Of a stretch of DNA of 64,000 nt, positions 26,944 through 35,421 are shown in pieces. Within the stretch, counting starts at the first letter, position 1. Each line of letters starts with the position of its first letter. The notes below the pieces were generated by a model, which was given only the letters and a program-made list of their open reading frames with translations, was not told where the DNA came from and searched no databases. Position numbers and translations under genes: made by a program. This DNA comes from Arthrobacter sp. 31Y (GTDB taxonomy: Bacteria; Actinomycetota; Actinomycetes; Actinomycetales; Micrococcaceae), in contig NZ_JAFW01000001.1 in NCBI RefSeq assembly GCF_000526335.1, positions 3,100,001 through 3,164,000 of the forward strand, read 5' to 3'.

Positions 26944-27612
26944 GTGATCAAGGTACTGATCGTCGACGACGACTTCATGGTGGCAAAGGTCCACGCCGGG
27001 TTCATCCAACGGACGCCAGGTTTCGGGGTGGTTGGCGTGGCGCACACAGGGGCCCAGGCCCTGGTGGAAACCGAGCGCCTGCAACCGGACCTTGTGCTCT
27101 TGGACATCCATCTTCCGGACATCAACGGGCTGGAACTCATGCACCAACTCCGGGATGTAACCCCGGATCTCGACGTGCTGGTGATCAGCGCCGCCCGCGA
27201 AGTGGAAACTGTGCGGAAAGCCCTGCGCGGTGGCATAGTCCACTACCTGATCAAGCCGTTCTCCCAAGCCGATCTGCAGGAGCGGTTGGAGCACTATCTC
27301 AGCGCCTACCAAGGCTTGGATGCGTCCAAGGTAGAGGCAGAGCAGTCCGACGTGAACCGTGTTTTCGGCTTGGGCGTTTCCGAGCGGACCCTCCCCAAAG
27401 GCTGCAGCGTAGAGACGCTCGAATTGGTTGAATCGGCGCTCAAATCAGCGCAGGGCGATCTCTCCGCAGCCGAGCTGGCCGAGCAGCTCGGGACCTCCCG
27501 GGTGAGTGCGCGGCGTTACCTTGAGTACCTCCACGACGAGGGGGCGCTGGAGGTCAGACTCAAGTACGGCGTCGGGCGTCCTGAAAGGCGATATGTGCTG
27601 AAGGGGCGGTGA
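26944..27612 (+). CDS. CitB/DcuR-type response regulator
   Basis: The 222-residue protein has a receiver domain with the acidic pair DDD (residues 8-10), phospho-acceptor Asp54 in LLDIHLPD and Lys in LIKPF. The output domain carries a helix-turn-helix (LSAAELAEQLGTSRVSARRYLEYL). It starts at GTG two bases after the kinase stop. A candidate target is the inverted repeat at 25108-25132. Confidence 0.93.
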   Translation: MIKVLIVDDDFMVAKVHAGFIQRTPGFGVVGVAHTGAQALVETERLQPDLVLLDIHLPDINGLELMHQLRDVTPDLDVLVISAAREVETVRKALRGGIVHYLIKPFSQADLQERLEHYLSAYQGLDASKVEAEQSDVNRVFGLGVSERTLPKGCSVETLELVESALKSAQGDLSAAELAEQLGTSRVSARRYLEYLHDEGALEVRLKYGVGRPERRYVLKGR

Positions 27613-27625
27613 GCTGGACGCTCAC

Positions 27626-27886
27626 TTAGTGCTGGTAGATGTCCCGCCTGTGGCCCATGGCTACCACCAAAACAATGAGCTGTGCGTCGCGGATCTCATA
27701 GATGATCCGATAGTCACCAGTCCTAACGCGCCAGTCTCCGCTGCTTCCAGATAGCTTCTTTGCCCCGGGAGGACGAGGTGTTTCGGCGAGGATTTCGATG
27801 GCGGCCTGGATGCGCCGACGTGCTTCCGGTGGGATCTTTCGCAATTGGCGGACCGCCGCGGGCGCAACCTGAACGGCGTAACTCAA
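27626..27886 (-). CDS. RelE/ParE family toxin
   Basis: The protein (86 aa from TTG 27886) has the compact RelE fold pattern: PAAVRQLRKIPPEARRRI, then RVRTGDYRIIYEIRD and a C-terminal MGHRRDIY, where the Arg, Tyr and His residues match RelE-type mRNA interferases. The TTG overlaps the antitoxin stop by four bases (TTGA), favouring coupled translation. An ATG at 27919 would add 11 residues without family features. It is expected to be neutralised by the upstream Phd-like protein. Confidence 0.85.
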   Translation of the reverse strand: MSYAVQVAPAAVRQLRKIPPEARRRIQAAIEILAETPRPPGAKKLSGSSGDWRVRTGDYRIIYEIRDAQLIVLVVAMGHRRDIYQH

Positions 27887-28149
27887 GCCAGGCCCAGCTC
27901 CGCTTTGACTTCCTCCCATGGCACGGCGGCATCGCCGGTCTCGGTCATTTCGGTCCGTGCAGCGTTAGCTGCGCGGAGGTCGTTGAGGTCCTCAGCTGCC
28001 TCAATCAGCTTGGCGAGATCTTCTGCGTCGATCAGTGCTGCCACGCGGCGGCCACGGCGCAACAAATACACCGGTTCATGGCTTACTCGTGCCGTGTCAA
28101 CCGCTTCGGAAAGTCGGCTCCGGGCCACGGTGACTGTCATCTCGGTCAT
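27883..28149 (-). CDS. Phd/YefM family antitoxin
   Basis: The 88-residue protein has the Phd/YefM N-terminal DNA-binding fold (TVTVARSRLSEAVDTARVSHEPVYLLRRGRRVAALID) and a C-terminal helix that would bind the toxin (ending VKAELGLA). It is encoded upstream of the toxin with overlapping ends, the normal order. Start at ATG 28149; an internal ATG at 28140 is also possible. Confidence 0.88.
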   Translation of the reverse strand: MTEMTVTVARSRLSEAVDTARVSHEPVYLLRRGRRVAALIDAEDLAKLIEAAEDLNDLRAANAARTEMTETGDAAVPWEEVKAELGLA

Positions 28150-28200
28150 ACTGTGACTTTACGCCTCGCGCGCTGAAATGTACATAAACGCGCTTTTGGC

Positions 28201-29250
28201 TCACATGCTCGCTTTCCAGCCCAAGGCCGGCTTCCACCCCAAGGCCGGACCCAACGTGCCTGCGATGTCAGTGAGGATCTGCACGTAATCCTCGTGCTCA
28301 AAGCTGAAGGGCAGCGCGAAGGCCACCTCGTCCACCTCCTGGAACCCCTCGTGCGCGTACAGTTGCTCGGCAATTTCTTCGCTGGTGCCGATGAGATCGC
28401 GGGCGAACAGCATGCCCTTGGGGCCCTGCGGAGCACTCGTGCGGGGAGTACGTTCATCCACGTACCGCTGATACTTCTCCCGCTGGGCATCCGAAGCGGA
28501 ATCGGTGGGAATCACCACCAAACCCTGCGAGACGCGGGCGGTGTTTCCGGATGCGGCGGCGGCCTCGCGGTACGCACGAATCTGTGATTGCTGGACCTTG
28601 GCAAAGTCCGGTTCCTGACCCTTGTCCGGGAAAATCACACTGCTGGACAGCAGATTGAAGCCGTTTGTCCCCGCCCACACGGCCGACTTCACGCTGCCCG
28701 CCCCGTACCAAAGACGGCTGCGCAGCCCGGGAGAGTGCGGCTCAACCCTGTTGGAGAACTCCTCCACAACGCCCTGCTTGCCGGAGAAGTCCCTTACTTT
28801 TTCTCCAGCGATCAGGCGGGCAAACCGGTCCACGCGGCCATATGAGAAGTCCTCTGTTTCTGAAGAATCCGGGTACAACTCATGCTTCACGGTGTCGTAG
28901 TGCATCGGTTCTCCCACGCTCAGCCCCGGATTGATCCGTCCGCCTGCGAGCAGATCCACGGTGGCCAGGTCTTCGGCCAGTCGCAGCGGGTTTTCCCAAC
29001 CCAGCGGGGTTACGGCGGTGCCGAGCTCAATCCGGGACGTTCGCTGGCTGGCAGCGGCCATCACCGCGACGGGGGAGGAGATGCCGAACTGCAAATGACG
29101 GTGCCGCAGCCAGGCGCTGTCGAACCCCAGCTGCTCGCCGAGCTCGATGATCTCCAGCGTGGACCGGTGGCCGGCAGCCGGATCAGCGGCGTCGAACAGG
29201 CCGATGGTGAGAAAACCGAGCTTGCGGAGGGGCTGTTCGGGGCTGGGCAT
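28201..29250 (-). CDS. LLM class flavin-dependent oxidoreductase
   Basis: The 349-residue protein is a luciferase-like TIM barrel: LGFDSAWLRHRHL near the start, then LGTAVTPLGWENPLRLAEDLATVDLLAGGRINPGLSVG. Such enzymes oxidise small molecules with reduced FMN or F420. The start is ATG 29250 with AAGGA upstream; the region up to 29355 has no family features. The C-terminus contains a short duplicated GWKPALGWKA. The substrate is unknown. It lies between two toxin-antitoxin modules. Confidence 0.88.
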   Translation of the reverse strand: MPSPEQPLRKLGFLTIGLFDAADPAAGHRSTLEIIELGEQLGFDSAWLRHRHLQFGISSPVAVMAAASQRTSRIELGTAVTPLGWENPLRLAEDLATVDLLAGGRINPGLSVGEPMHYDTVKHELYPDSSETEDFSYGRVDRFARLIAGEKVRDFSGKQGVVEEFSNRVEPHSPGLRSRLWYGAGSVKSAVWAGTNGFNLLSSSVIFPDKGQEPDFAKVQQSQIRAYREAAAASGNTARVSQGLVVIPTDSASDAQREKYQRYVDERTPRTSAPQGPKGMLFARDLIGTSEEIAEQLYAHEGFQEVDEVAFALPFSFEHEDYVQILTDIAGTLGPALGWKPALGWKASM

Positions 29251-29380
29251 GGACGTCCTTCGGCTTGGGTCGGCAGTTACTGCCCAGAATAGGCGCCGAT
29301 ACCGACGACGACGGCGGGAGGTTACCTTTTGTGATGGGCGCGGATGCACCATCAAATCTTCGTAAGGTAGCTATTTTGTT

Positions 29381-29399
29381 GCATTAACTTACTTAATGC
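29381..29399. promoter_or_regulatory. Operator-like inverted repeat before hipBA
   Basis: GCATTAA (29381-29387) and TTAATGC (29393-29399) are perfect arms five bases apart and overlap the first possible hipB start codon. This fits autoregulation by a HipB dimer. A TAACTT box within it may be the -10 of a leaderless or nearly leaderless transcript. Confidence 0.6.
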
Positions 29400-29701
29400 C
29401 ACAAGATAAATACATGAACAGTAGTGATGCCATGCGTCGTCTGGGAGAGAACCTGCGAAGCCGACGAATCATCCTCGGTTTGTCGCAGGAACTTGTCGCC
29501 GAACGTGCTGATGTTTCACGACCCACGCTCATGCGCCTGGAAACAGGTGAGGGTGGAAAAATCGAACACCTCATGACCGTAGCGTCTGTGCTCGGTGTTG
29601 CTGAAGACCTTATTAGTGCTTTGGATCCCCTGAATACAGATCTTGGCAGGGCACGGGCGCACCTGCTGAGCAGGCAGCGCGCCCCCAGGAGGAGGAACTA
29701 G
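29396..29701 (+). CDS. hipB: HipB-like antitoxin (XRE family)
   Basis: The 101-residue protein has an XRE helix-turn-helix (LGENLRSRRIILGLSQELVAERADVSRPTLMRLETG). It precedes hipA with overlapping stop and start (TAGTG), as in HipBA modules. The start may be ATG 29396 or ATG 29414; neither has a clear Shine-Dalgarno sequence. It should bind the palindrome at 29381-29399 and sequester HipA. Confidence 0.87.
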   Translation: MPQDKYMNSSDAMRRLGENLRSRRIILGLSQELVAERADVSRPTLMRLETGEGGKIEHLMTVASVLGVAEDLISALDPLNTDLGRARAHLLSRQRAPRRRN

Positions 29702-31077
29702 TGGCTGCCCGAAGCATCAGACGCGTGGAGGTGCTCGTCAACGAGTCTTTGGCCGGCGTGATGGACGTTGAAATGGATGGGCTTTCCCCTCGCGAGCACG
29801 TCACCTTCACCTATGCCGACAGCTGGATGTCTGCTGCAGATGCATTCGAGGTCTCCCCGGAGCTACCCCTGCGACGCGGCCCCCAGCGTCCTACCCAGGG
29901 CCGCGAGCTGTTCGGCTCCTTCCAGGATGCCTCCCCGGATGACTGGGGCAAGAAGTTGTTATTCGAAAAACTACGACAACAGGCCCTTGCCAAGGGGGCC
30001 GGCCGTATTCCGCCCACGGGTGAAGCGGGCTACCTGTTGCTGGTCAACGATGAGACCAGGCAGGGCGCACTTCGCTTCCGGGAGAACGGCCAATTCCTGT
30101 CGTCGTGGGGTCGGGGTGCAGGAATCCGCGATCTGAGGTGGCTCGCGGAGGAGGCCAGACTCTTCGCTGAGACTGGCGAGGTCAAGGAGGAGAACTCCTT
30201 GCTTATGGGTGCCGGTTCCTCTCCGGGCGGTGCCCAGCCAAAAGCTTGGGTTCGGGACGACGACGGATCCATGCTGTTGGCAAAGTTTCCGAAGACATCG
30301 GATGTCGGCAACGTGCAACTGTGGGAAATGGTAGCCATCAAGCTGCAGCAACGGGCGGGAATCAGGGTCGCCGAGTCGCGGCTCATGCCACTTTCGGAAT
30401 TTTCCCATATCTTCCTCACACGGCGGTTTGACCGCGACAGCGACCGGCGCATCCCGTACATGAGTGTGCGCACGGCTCTCCAACTCGACACGTACTCACA
30501 CCCTGATTACGTGAAAATCGCCTCCGAAGTGGCACATATCTCTGCAGAACCTGTTCAGGATGCCAACGAGATGTTCAGCCGTGCTGCTCTCATCGCTATG
30601 GTCAACAACACCGATGACCACATGCGAAACCACGGTCTCCTGCGAACCAATCGAGGCTGGCGCCTGTCACCGTCGTTCGATGTGAACCCGGTGCCGGCAG
30701 GTACATCAGATACGCCGCTCACCCCACAAGGCGGGCTGTTCGACAGGGACGTTCGGGATCTCTTGGAGTTCGCCGATGCTTTTCGGCTGACCAGGGACGC
30801 GGCCATTAGCCGGCTGCAGCAGGTTGCCACCGCGATATCCCACTGGCGGGAAGACGCACTCAGCCTGGGAGCTGAACCTGATTCCCTTGACTACATGACC
30901 AAAGCCTTCGAAGGTGAGAATGCCAAGCGGGTGATGTCCTTGGCTCCCGCCCCGGCCGTGATAGACCTAGGCGGATCATCCACCCCGGTACACCCGACCT
31001 CGCACGGTGATGTATGGGTGCCTGAACACCTGCGTGCAGGACGACTTATCCGGGGGCATTTTCGTCGACGCGGCTGA
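29701..31077 (+). CDS. hipA: HipA-like serine/threonine kinase toxin
   Basis: The 458-residue protein has the HipA kinase pattern: the N-terminal beta domain, the ATP-loop motif GSSPGGAQPKAWV (about residues 176-188) and the catalytic segment VNNTDDHMRNHG (residues 301-312), followed by SPSFDVNP with the metal-binding Asp. HipA of Escherichia coli phosphorylates glutamyl-tRNA synthetase and causes dormancy; the target here is unknown. Catalytic residues look intact. GTG start overlaps the hipB stop by one base. Confidence 0.9.
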   Translation: MAARSIRRVEVLVNESLAGVMDVEMDGLSPREHVTFTYADSWMSAADAFEVSPELPLRRGPQRPTQGRELFGSFQDASPDDWGKKLLFEKLRQQALAKGAGRIPPTGEAGYLLLVNDETRQGALRFRENGQFLSSWGRGAGIRDLRWLAEEARLFAETGEVKEENSLLMGAGSSPGGAQPKAWVRDDDGSMLLAKFPKTSDVGNVQLWEMVAIKLQQRAGIRVAESRLMPLSEFSHIFLTRRFDRDSDRRIPYMSVRTALQLDTYSHPDYVKIASEVAHISAEPVQDANEMFSRAALIAMVNNTDDHMRNHGLLRTNRGWRLSPSFDVNPVPAGTSDTPLTPQGGLFDRDVRDLLEFADAFRLTRDAAISRLQQVATAISHWREDALSLGAEPDSLDYMTKAFEGENAKRVMSLAPAPAVIDLGGSSTPVHPTSHGDVWVPEHLRAGRLIRGHFRRRG

Positions 31078-31132
31078 AACCCAATCCCGGGTAAGTCGCC
31101 GATCCGCAGGTTACTCTCGCCTTGAGCTCCTC

Positions 31133-31609
31133 CTAAACCCCCACCGTCTTCAAGTAGCTCCGGATCCCATCCACCACCAGTTGGTGGTCGTCGTCGGACG
31201 ACAGCCCGGATACTGTGATCGCACCGATCACGCCAGCTCCGCGGACGCGGATGGGGAACGAACCGCCGGCCAAGGTGTAGTCCTCATGCGCAAGCCATCC
31301 GCCGCCTACAGGGCTGTGGCCGCGAGCGGCGAAGTCCTCGGACAGCAACGCGGTGCTGTGCTCGAACCGCAGCACGGACGCGGATTTACGGCGGATCCAC
31401 TCTTCCTGGTCCGAGGTTGCCCCCGGCAGCACACAGCGGAAGAGCACGATGTTGTGACGGCGGATATCGATCGCCACACCGAACTCCGAAGCAATGGCGT
31501 GGTTGGCGATCAGCGAACCGAGCCGCCAGGCGTCGTGGTTGTCGAAGGCCGCAAAGACCAGCTCTTCTTCCTGCTGGCGGAGCTCGGCCAATCGTGGCGA
31601 ATCAGTCAT
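31133..31609 (-). CDS. UPF0303/heme-degrading domain protein
   Basis: The 158-residue protein belongs to the GlcG/HbpS-like UPF0303 family, with the pattern FRCVLPGATSDQEEWIRRKSASVLRFEHST and the late GGSFPIRVRGAGVIGAITVSGL. HbpS binds haem in Streptomyces, but family members near sugar genes have no proven role. I chose ATG 31609 (GGAAGG eight bases upstream). It overlaps the preceding oxidoreductase gene by eight bases and is the last gene of the long sugar operon. Confidence 0.83.
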   Translation of the reverse strand: MTDSPRLAELRQQEEELVFAAFDNHDAWRLGSLIANHAIASEFGVAIDIRRHNIVLFRCVLPGATSDQEEWIRRKSASVLRFEHSTALLSEDFAARGHSPVGGGWLAHEDYTLAGGSFPIRVRGAGVIGAITVSGLSSDDDHQLVVDGIRSYLKTVGV

Positions 31610-32633
31610 TGTCATTTCCTTCCAGCGCTGCGTCAGACACATAGCGAAGTCCGATCTGCTTCCGGATCTCGTCCATGGCAGCCATGATGGCCACAGTCTC
31701 GGCCGGGGGCAGGATGGTTCCCCCGGTGGAACCATCCCGGATCAGGCGTTCCAGTTCAGCGGCTTGGAACTGCATCCCACGGCTGCCGACGGGCTCGTCA
31801 TACCGTTCAACAACACTGCCATCCACGGCGTGGACGGTGAAAGGAACGGGGTTGTACCAAGTGTGCTCGATGTCGATCCAGCCGTTGGTCCCGATCACCA
31901 TCGCTCGGTTGGCGCTGGCAGCGTCGAGCTCACAATCCACCAACGCCTGGGCGCCTGTGGTGTATTCGAAGATGGCTGCTGTCTGCCGGTCCACGCCGGT
32001 GGCCGACATGGAGGCGCTGGCCCGGATTGCGGCTGGGGTGCCCAGGATGTCGAACGCGAAAGAGATCGGGTAGATGCCCAGGTCCAGCAGCGCTCCGCCG
32101 CCGAGCGCGGGATCGTTGAGCCGGTGCGCCGGGTCCTGGGGGAGGCTCTGGTTGTGGCTGGCCACCACCTTGCGGACCTCACCAATGGTGCCGGCCGCGA
32201 TGACGTCGCGAATGCGGATCATGTGCGGGAGGAACCGGGTCCACATCGCTTCCAGGGCCACGAGGCCTTTGGATTCGGCCAGGTCAATGATGTCCTGCGC
32301 TTCGCGGGCGTTCATGGTGAACGACTTCTCCACCAGCACGTGCTTGCCGGCGTTCAACGCCAGCAGTGCGTTGGCGTGATGGAAGGGGTGTGGCGTGGCG
32401 ATGTACACCACGTCAATCAACGGGTCAGCCACCAGATCCTCATAGCTGCCGTGCGCGGTGGCCACGCCGTACTGCTCGGCGAACGCCTTGCTTGAGTCCA
32501 GCGAACGGGACCCCACGGCCTGCACCGTGAAGCCGTTCTCGTTCAGGTCCTTCGTTTGCAGCCCGGCAATAAAGCCGGTGCCGAGGATTCCCCAGCGGAT
32601 GGTTCCGTCGGAGGTGCCGTTGCTGATCGTCAC
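31602..32633 (-). CDS. Gfo/Idh/MocA family oxidoreductase (sugar operon, no. 4)
   Basis: The 343-residue protein has the Rossmann motif GILGTGFIAG, the conserved EKSFTMNAREA (EKS in place of the commoner EKP) with the catalytic Lys, and the MocA C-terminal domain. The GTG start at 32633 has AAAGGA eight bases upstream. Such enzymes oxidise or reduce a sugar hydroxyl, often at C3, with NAD(P). It is four bases downstream of the propeller gene and may be the reductase that returns a keto sugar to the normal sugar (inference). Confidence 0.88.
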   Translation of the reverse strand: MTISNGTSDGTIRWGILGTGFIAGLQTKDLNENGFTVQAVGSRSLDSSKAFAEQYGVATAHGSYEDLVADPLIDVVYIATPHPFHHANALLALNAGKHVLVEKSFTMNAREAQDIIDLAESKGLVALEAMWTRFLPHMIRIRDVIAAGTIGEVRKVVASHNQSLPQDPAHRLNDPALGGGALLDLGIYPISFAFDILGTPAAIRASASMSATGVDRQTAAIFEYTTGAQALVDCELDAASANRAMVIGTNGWIDIEHTWYNPVPFTVHAVDGSVVERYDEPVGSRGMQFQAAELERLIRDGSTGGTILPPAETVAIMAAMDEIRKQIGLRYVSDAALEGNDND

Positions 32634-32637
32634 GTGC

Positions 32638-33531
32638 TTAGTCCTTTGTTGAGTCAGAAATTGGGTACGCCACAAACGCAAAGCGCCCGGAATCCGGCGA
32701 CCAGCTGTTGACGTTGAGGGTACCTTGGCCGCCGAAAAGTGGCCATGTATGGAGGGGTGTGGTCCAGTCCTCGGTCGAAACAAGCACGACCTCGACCGGC
32801 AAGTCAGCGGGGTGGCCTTCCGTTCCGCTGGGGAACCGGATGTAGCTGGCGAAGCGCCCATCGGGGGAGAGGTGCGGGAACCAGTCGACGGTATCGGACT
32901 CGAGGAGTTGCTCGAACCCGCTGCCGTCGATCGTGATCCGGGCAAGCTGGGCGTGGCCGGGCGCCGAGGTGAAGGACTCTGTGTTCAGGTAGAGCCACTT
33001 CCCATCCGGCGAGTACTCCGGGCCGTCACAGTGACCGGGGCCGACATCAATGCGGGCGGTAGCGCCGCCGTCGGACGCTATGGTCATCAGCCGGCCCGGC
33101 TGCGTAAAGTCGCCCGCCTCGATTCCCACGTAGGCAAGCTCCTTTCCGTCCGGGCTGACGCCGTGGAGGAAATGGAAGGAGCCGTCGTCGTCGGTGATCC
33201 TGGTGGCCGGGCCACCGGAAAGTGCGGCACGGTAGATGTGGCCGTCGTTGGCGGAGAGGAAGATGTCCTTGCCATCAGGTGCCAGAACGTGATCGTTGTT
33301 GAGGCCCGGGATCCCGGTGAGCGGGACCTCCACAGTCTCGGCCGTGGAGCCACCGGACACGTCCAGCGTCCACAGCTTTCCGTCTCCGTTGAGGATCAGC
33401 GAAGCGCCGTCGAGGGTCCAGTTGGGAGCCTCCAGCAGCACGTCGTCGGTGGAGTACGCCAGCTCGGCCTGGCCATTAACCGACGCGATCCACACCTCGC
33501 AGCGCTGACCTGGTTGAAGGGCCCGGATCAT
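32638..33531 (-). CDS. Cytoplasmic seven-bladed-like beta-propeller protein (TolB/PD40 repeats), role unassigned
   Basis: The 297-residue protein is made of PD40-type repeats, each with a variant of SPDGK (APDGKDIFL, SPDGKELAYV, SPDGKWLYL, SPDGRFASY, SPDSGRFAFV). Before several of these lie conserved polar groups (NNDHVL, HFLHGV, GHCDGPEY, DWFPHL) that could line a central metal or substrate site, as the histidines do in the propeller lyase family PL22. There is no signal peptide, so it is not a periplasmic TolB. Start ATG 33531 overlaps the DUF1080 stop (ATGA), so the two are translated together. A function as keto-glycoside lyase or hydrolase is a guess from context. Confidence 0.8.
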   Translation of the reverse strand: MIRALQPGQRCEVWIASVNGQAELAYSTDDVLLEAPNWTLDGASLILNGDGKLWTLDVSGGSTAETVEVPLTGIPGLNNDHVLAPDGKDIFLSANDGHIYRAALSGGPATRITDDDGSFHFLHGVSPDGKELAYVGIEAGDFTQPGRLMTIASDGGATARIDVGPGHCDGPEYSPDGKWLYLNTESFTSAPGHAQLARITIDGSGFEQLLESDTVDWFPHLSPDGRFASYIRFPSGTEGHPADLPVEVVLVSTEDWTTPLHTWPLFGGQGTLNVNSWSPDSGRFAFVAYPISDSTKD

Positions 33532-34415
33532 TCGGACACCTCCATGCCGATAGGCGTAAGTTCCTTGATACGGATATTCCGCCAGCGGCATTGCGCTCCG
33601 ACGCCCCAGCGTGCTTCGCCGAAGTATGAGTCGTTGTCGTGGACCTCCAGCGCGATGTGCCCGCGTTCGCCGAGCGCGCCCAGGACATCGGACGGGTTGT
33701 AATCGGGCGAGTCCAAGGTGGCGGTGTCAACCTCGGCGACCTTGAGGCCGTTGACCCAGGTGGTGATGACCGGGAGTGCGCCGACACAACGGATCCGGAG
33801 CTCGTTCCACTCGTCCCAGCGCCAAGCTTTCAGGAAGTCGTCGACGTCTGCCGCGTACGTCAGGCGGGCACGCTTTTCTTCAGTGACGGGCTCCACAGAG
33901 GTGGACGGATCGTCAGCGACCAAGCCGGTCGGACGTCCGGAGTCGTCGCGGGCGACGTCTACGGCAAACGGGACAGCCGAGAAACTCGCCAGCCCGTTCC
34001 CGAAGAAGCCGCCAATGCCACCGGAAGGCCGGTGGTCCACCAGAACCTGAAAGCCTTCCCAACTGTCCGGGCGGCGTCGGAGCATTACACCGGTATCAGC
34101 GGGCCAATCCGGCCGCATCTCCAAGGCCAGCTCAAAGTCTCCAAAGGCCTTCTCAGTGACCAGATACCCGCCGTAGCCGCTGCCGGGTGTGTCCTGTTCG
34201 CCTACCAGGACACCGTTCTCCACGAACCACCGGGCGGGATGCTTTTCGGGTTCAGCCGGGAGTTCACGACCGTCCTTTTCAAACAATTCCAAGACGGACG
34301 GTCCTCCGGGGTACAACGTTCCATAAATGCGGGGCACGGTTCTCCAACCGGACAGGGTGGTGCCGTCGAACAGCGGGACGAACCCGGCGTCCCCGTGAGT
34401 TTCTGTCTCAGCCAC
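33528..34415 (-). CDS. DUF1080 (3-keto-disaccharide hydrolase-like) protein
   Basis: The 295-residue protein starts FVPLFDGTTLSGWR, the DUF1080 hallmark, and ends in GAQCRWRNIRIKEL. The concanavalin-like fold is seen in FGDFELALEMR and GVMLRRRPDSWEGFQVLVDH. Proteins of this family hydrolyse glycosidic bonds of 3-keto disaccharides. Here no signal peptide is visible, so it would act in the cytoplasm on an oxidised glycoside. Start is GTG 34415, four bases after the isomerase stop; the propeller gene overlaps its end. Confidence 0.87.
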   Translation of the reverse strand: MAETETHGDAGFVPLFDGTTLSGWRTVPRIYGTLYPGGPSVLELFEKDGRELPAEPEKHPARWFVENGVLVGEQDTPGSGYGGYLVTEKAFGDFELALEMRPDWPADTGVMLRRRPDSWEGFQVLVDHRPSGGIGGFFGNGLASFSAVPFAVDVARDDSGRPTGLVADDPSTSVEPVTEEKRARLTYAADVDDFLKAWRWDEWNELRIRCVGALPVITTWVNGLKVAEVDTATLDSPDYNPSDVLGALGERGHIALEVHDNDSYFGEARWGVGAQCRWRNIRIKELTPIGMEVSE

Positions 34416-34418
34416 GCG

Positions 34419-35420
34419 CTAGTCCTTGCTGCTGAACGCGGCGTCGAAGGAGGTTTGGGAGGCAGGGAAGTCGAACTTCTTCAATGCGGCCAGGGCTTCG
34501 GGGGCGCCGTGGAGGCGGTCCATGCCGGCGTCTTCCCATTCCACGGAGATGGGTCCGTTGTAGCCGATGGCGGTGAGGGCGCGGAAGGACGATTCCCAGG
34601 GCACGTCACCGCGCCCGGCGGAGACGAAGTCCCAGCCACGGCGGGGGTCACCCCAGGGCAGGTGTGAGCCCATCACGGTGTTCCGGCCGGTAGGGCGGAG
34701 CTTGGTGTCCTTGCAATCCACGTGGTAGATCCGGTCCTTGAAGTCCCAGATGAAGGACACGGGGTCGATGCCCTGCCACATGAAGTGGGACGGGTCCCAG
34801 TTCAGGCCGAACGCTTCCCGGTGGCCGATCGCTTCGAGGGTCCGGACGGTGGTCCAGTAGTCGTAGGCGATCTCACTCGGGTGGACTTCGTGGGCGAACC
34901 GGACCCCGCACTCGTCGAAGACGTCCAGGATGGGGTTCCAGCGGTCGGCGAAGTCTTGGTAGCCGGCCTCGATGACCTTCTCGGGGACGGGCGGGAACAT
35001 GGCGACGTATTGCCAGATGGAGGAACCGGTGAAGCCGACCACGGTGTCCACCCCGAGCGCCTTGGCGAGGCGGGCGGTGTGTTTCATTTCTTCTGCGGCG
35101 CGTTGGCGGACGCCTTCGGGTTCTCCGTCGCCCCAGACGCGGGAGCCGACGATGGCTTCGTGGCGGAAGTCGATGGGGTCATCGCACACGGCCTGGCCCT
35201 TGAGGTGGTTGGAGATGGCCCAGACTTTGAGGTTGTACTTTTCCAGGATGGCGAGTTTGGAGTCGACGTAGCCGGGTTCGTCCCAGCGCCAGGCGTCCAG
35301 GTGGTCTCCGGAGACGGCGATTTCCAGACCGTCGTAGCCCCAGCCCGAGGCTAGGCGCGCGACTTCCTCGAAGGGGAGGTCGGCCCACTGGCCGGTGAAC
35401 AGGGTGTACGGGCGGGGCAT
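34419..35420 (-). CDS. Sugar isomerase/epimerase-like TIM barrel protein (no. 2)
   Basis: The 333-residue protein has the xylose-isomerase-like AP2Ec fold. Metal ligands are suggested in HEVHPSE, LNWDPSHF, YHVDCKDTK and VEWEDAGMD. ATG 35420 has GAAGGAG seven bases upstream and starts one base after the preceding stop. In the levoglucosan pathway two proteins of this fold catalyse elimination and hydration of the 3-keto sugar; this one and the protein at 37752 form a comparable pair. Confidence 0.87.
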   Translation of the reverse strand: MPRPYTLFTGQWADLPFEEVARLASGWGYDGLEIAVSGDHLDAWRWDEPGYVDSKLAILEKYNLKVWAISNHLKGQAVCDDPIDFRHEAIVGSRVWGDGEPEGVRQRAAEEMKHTARLAKALGVDTVVGFTGSSIWQYVAMFPPVPEKVIEAGYQDFADRWNPILDVFDECGVRFAHEVHPSEIAYDYWTTVRTLEAIGHREAFGLNWDPSHFMWQGIDPVSFIWDFKDRIYHVDCKDTKLRPTGRNTVMGSHLPWGDPRRGWDFVSAGRGDVPWESSFRALTAIGYNGPISVEWEDAGMDRLHGAPEALAALKKFDFPASQTSFDAAFSSKD

Positions 35421-35421
35421 G

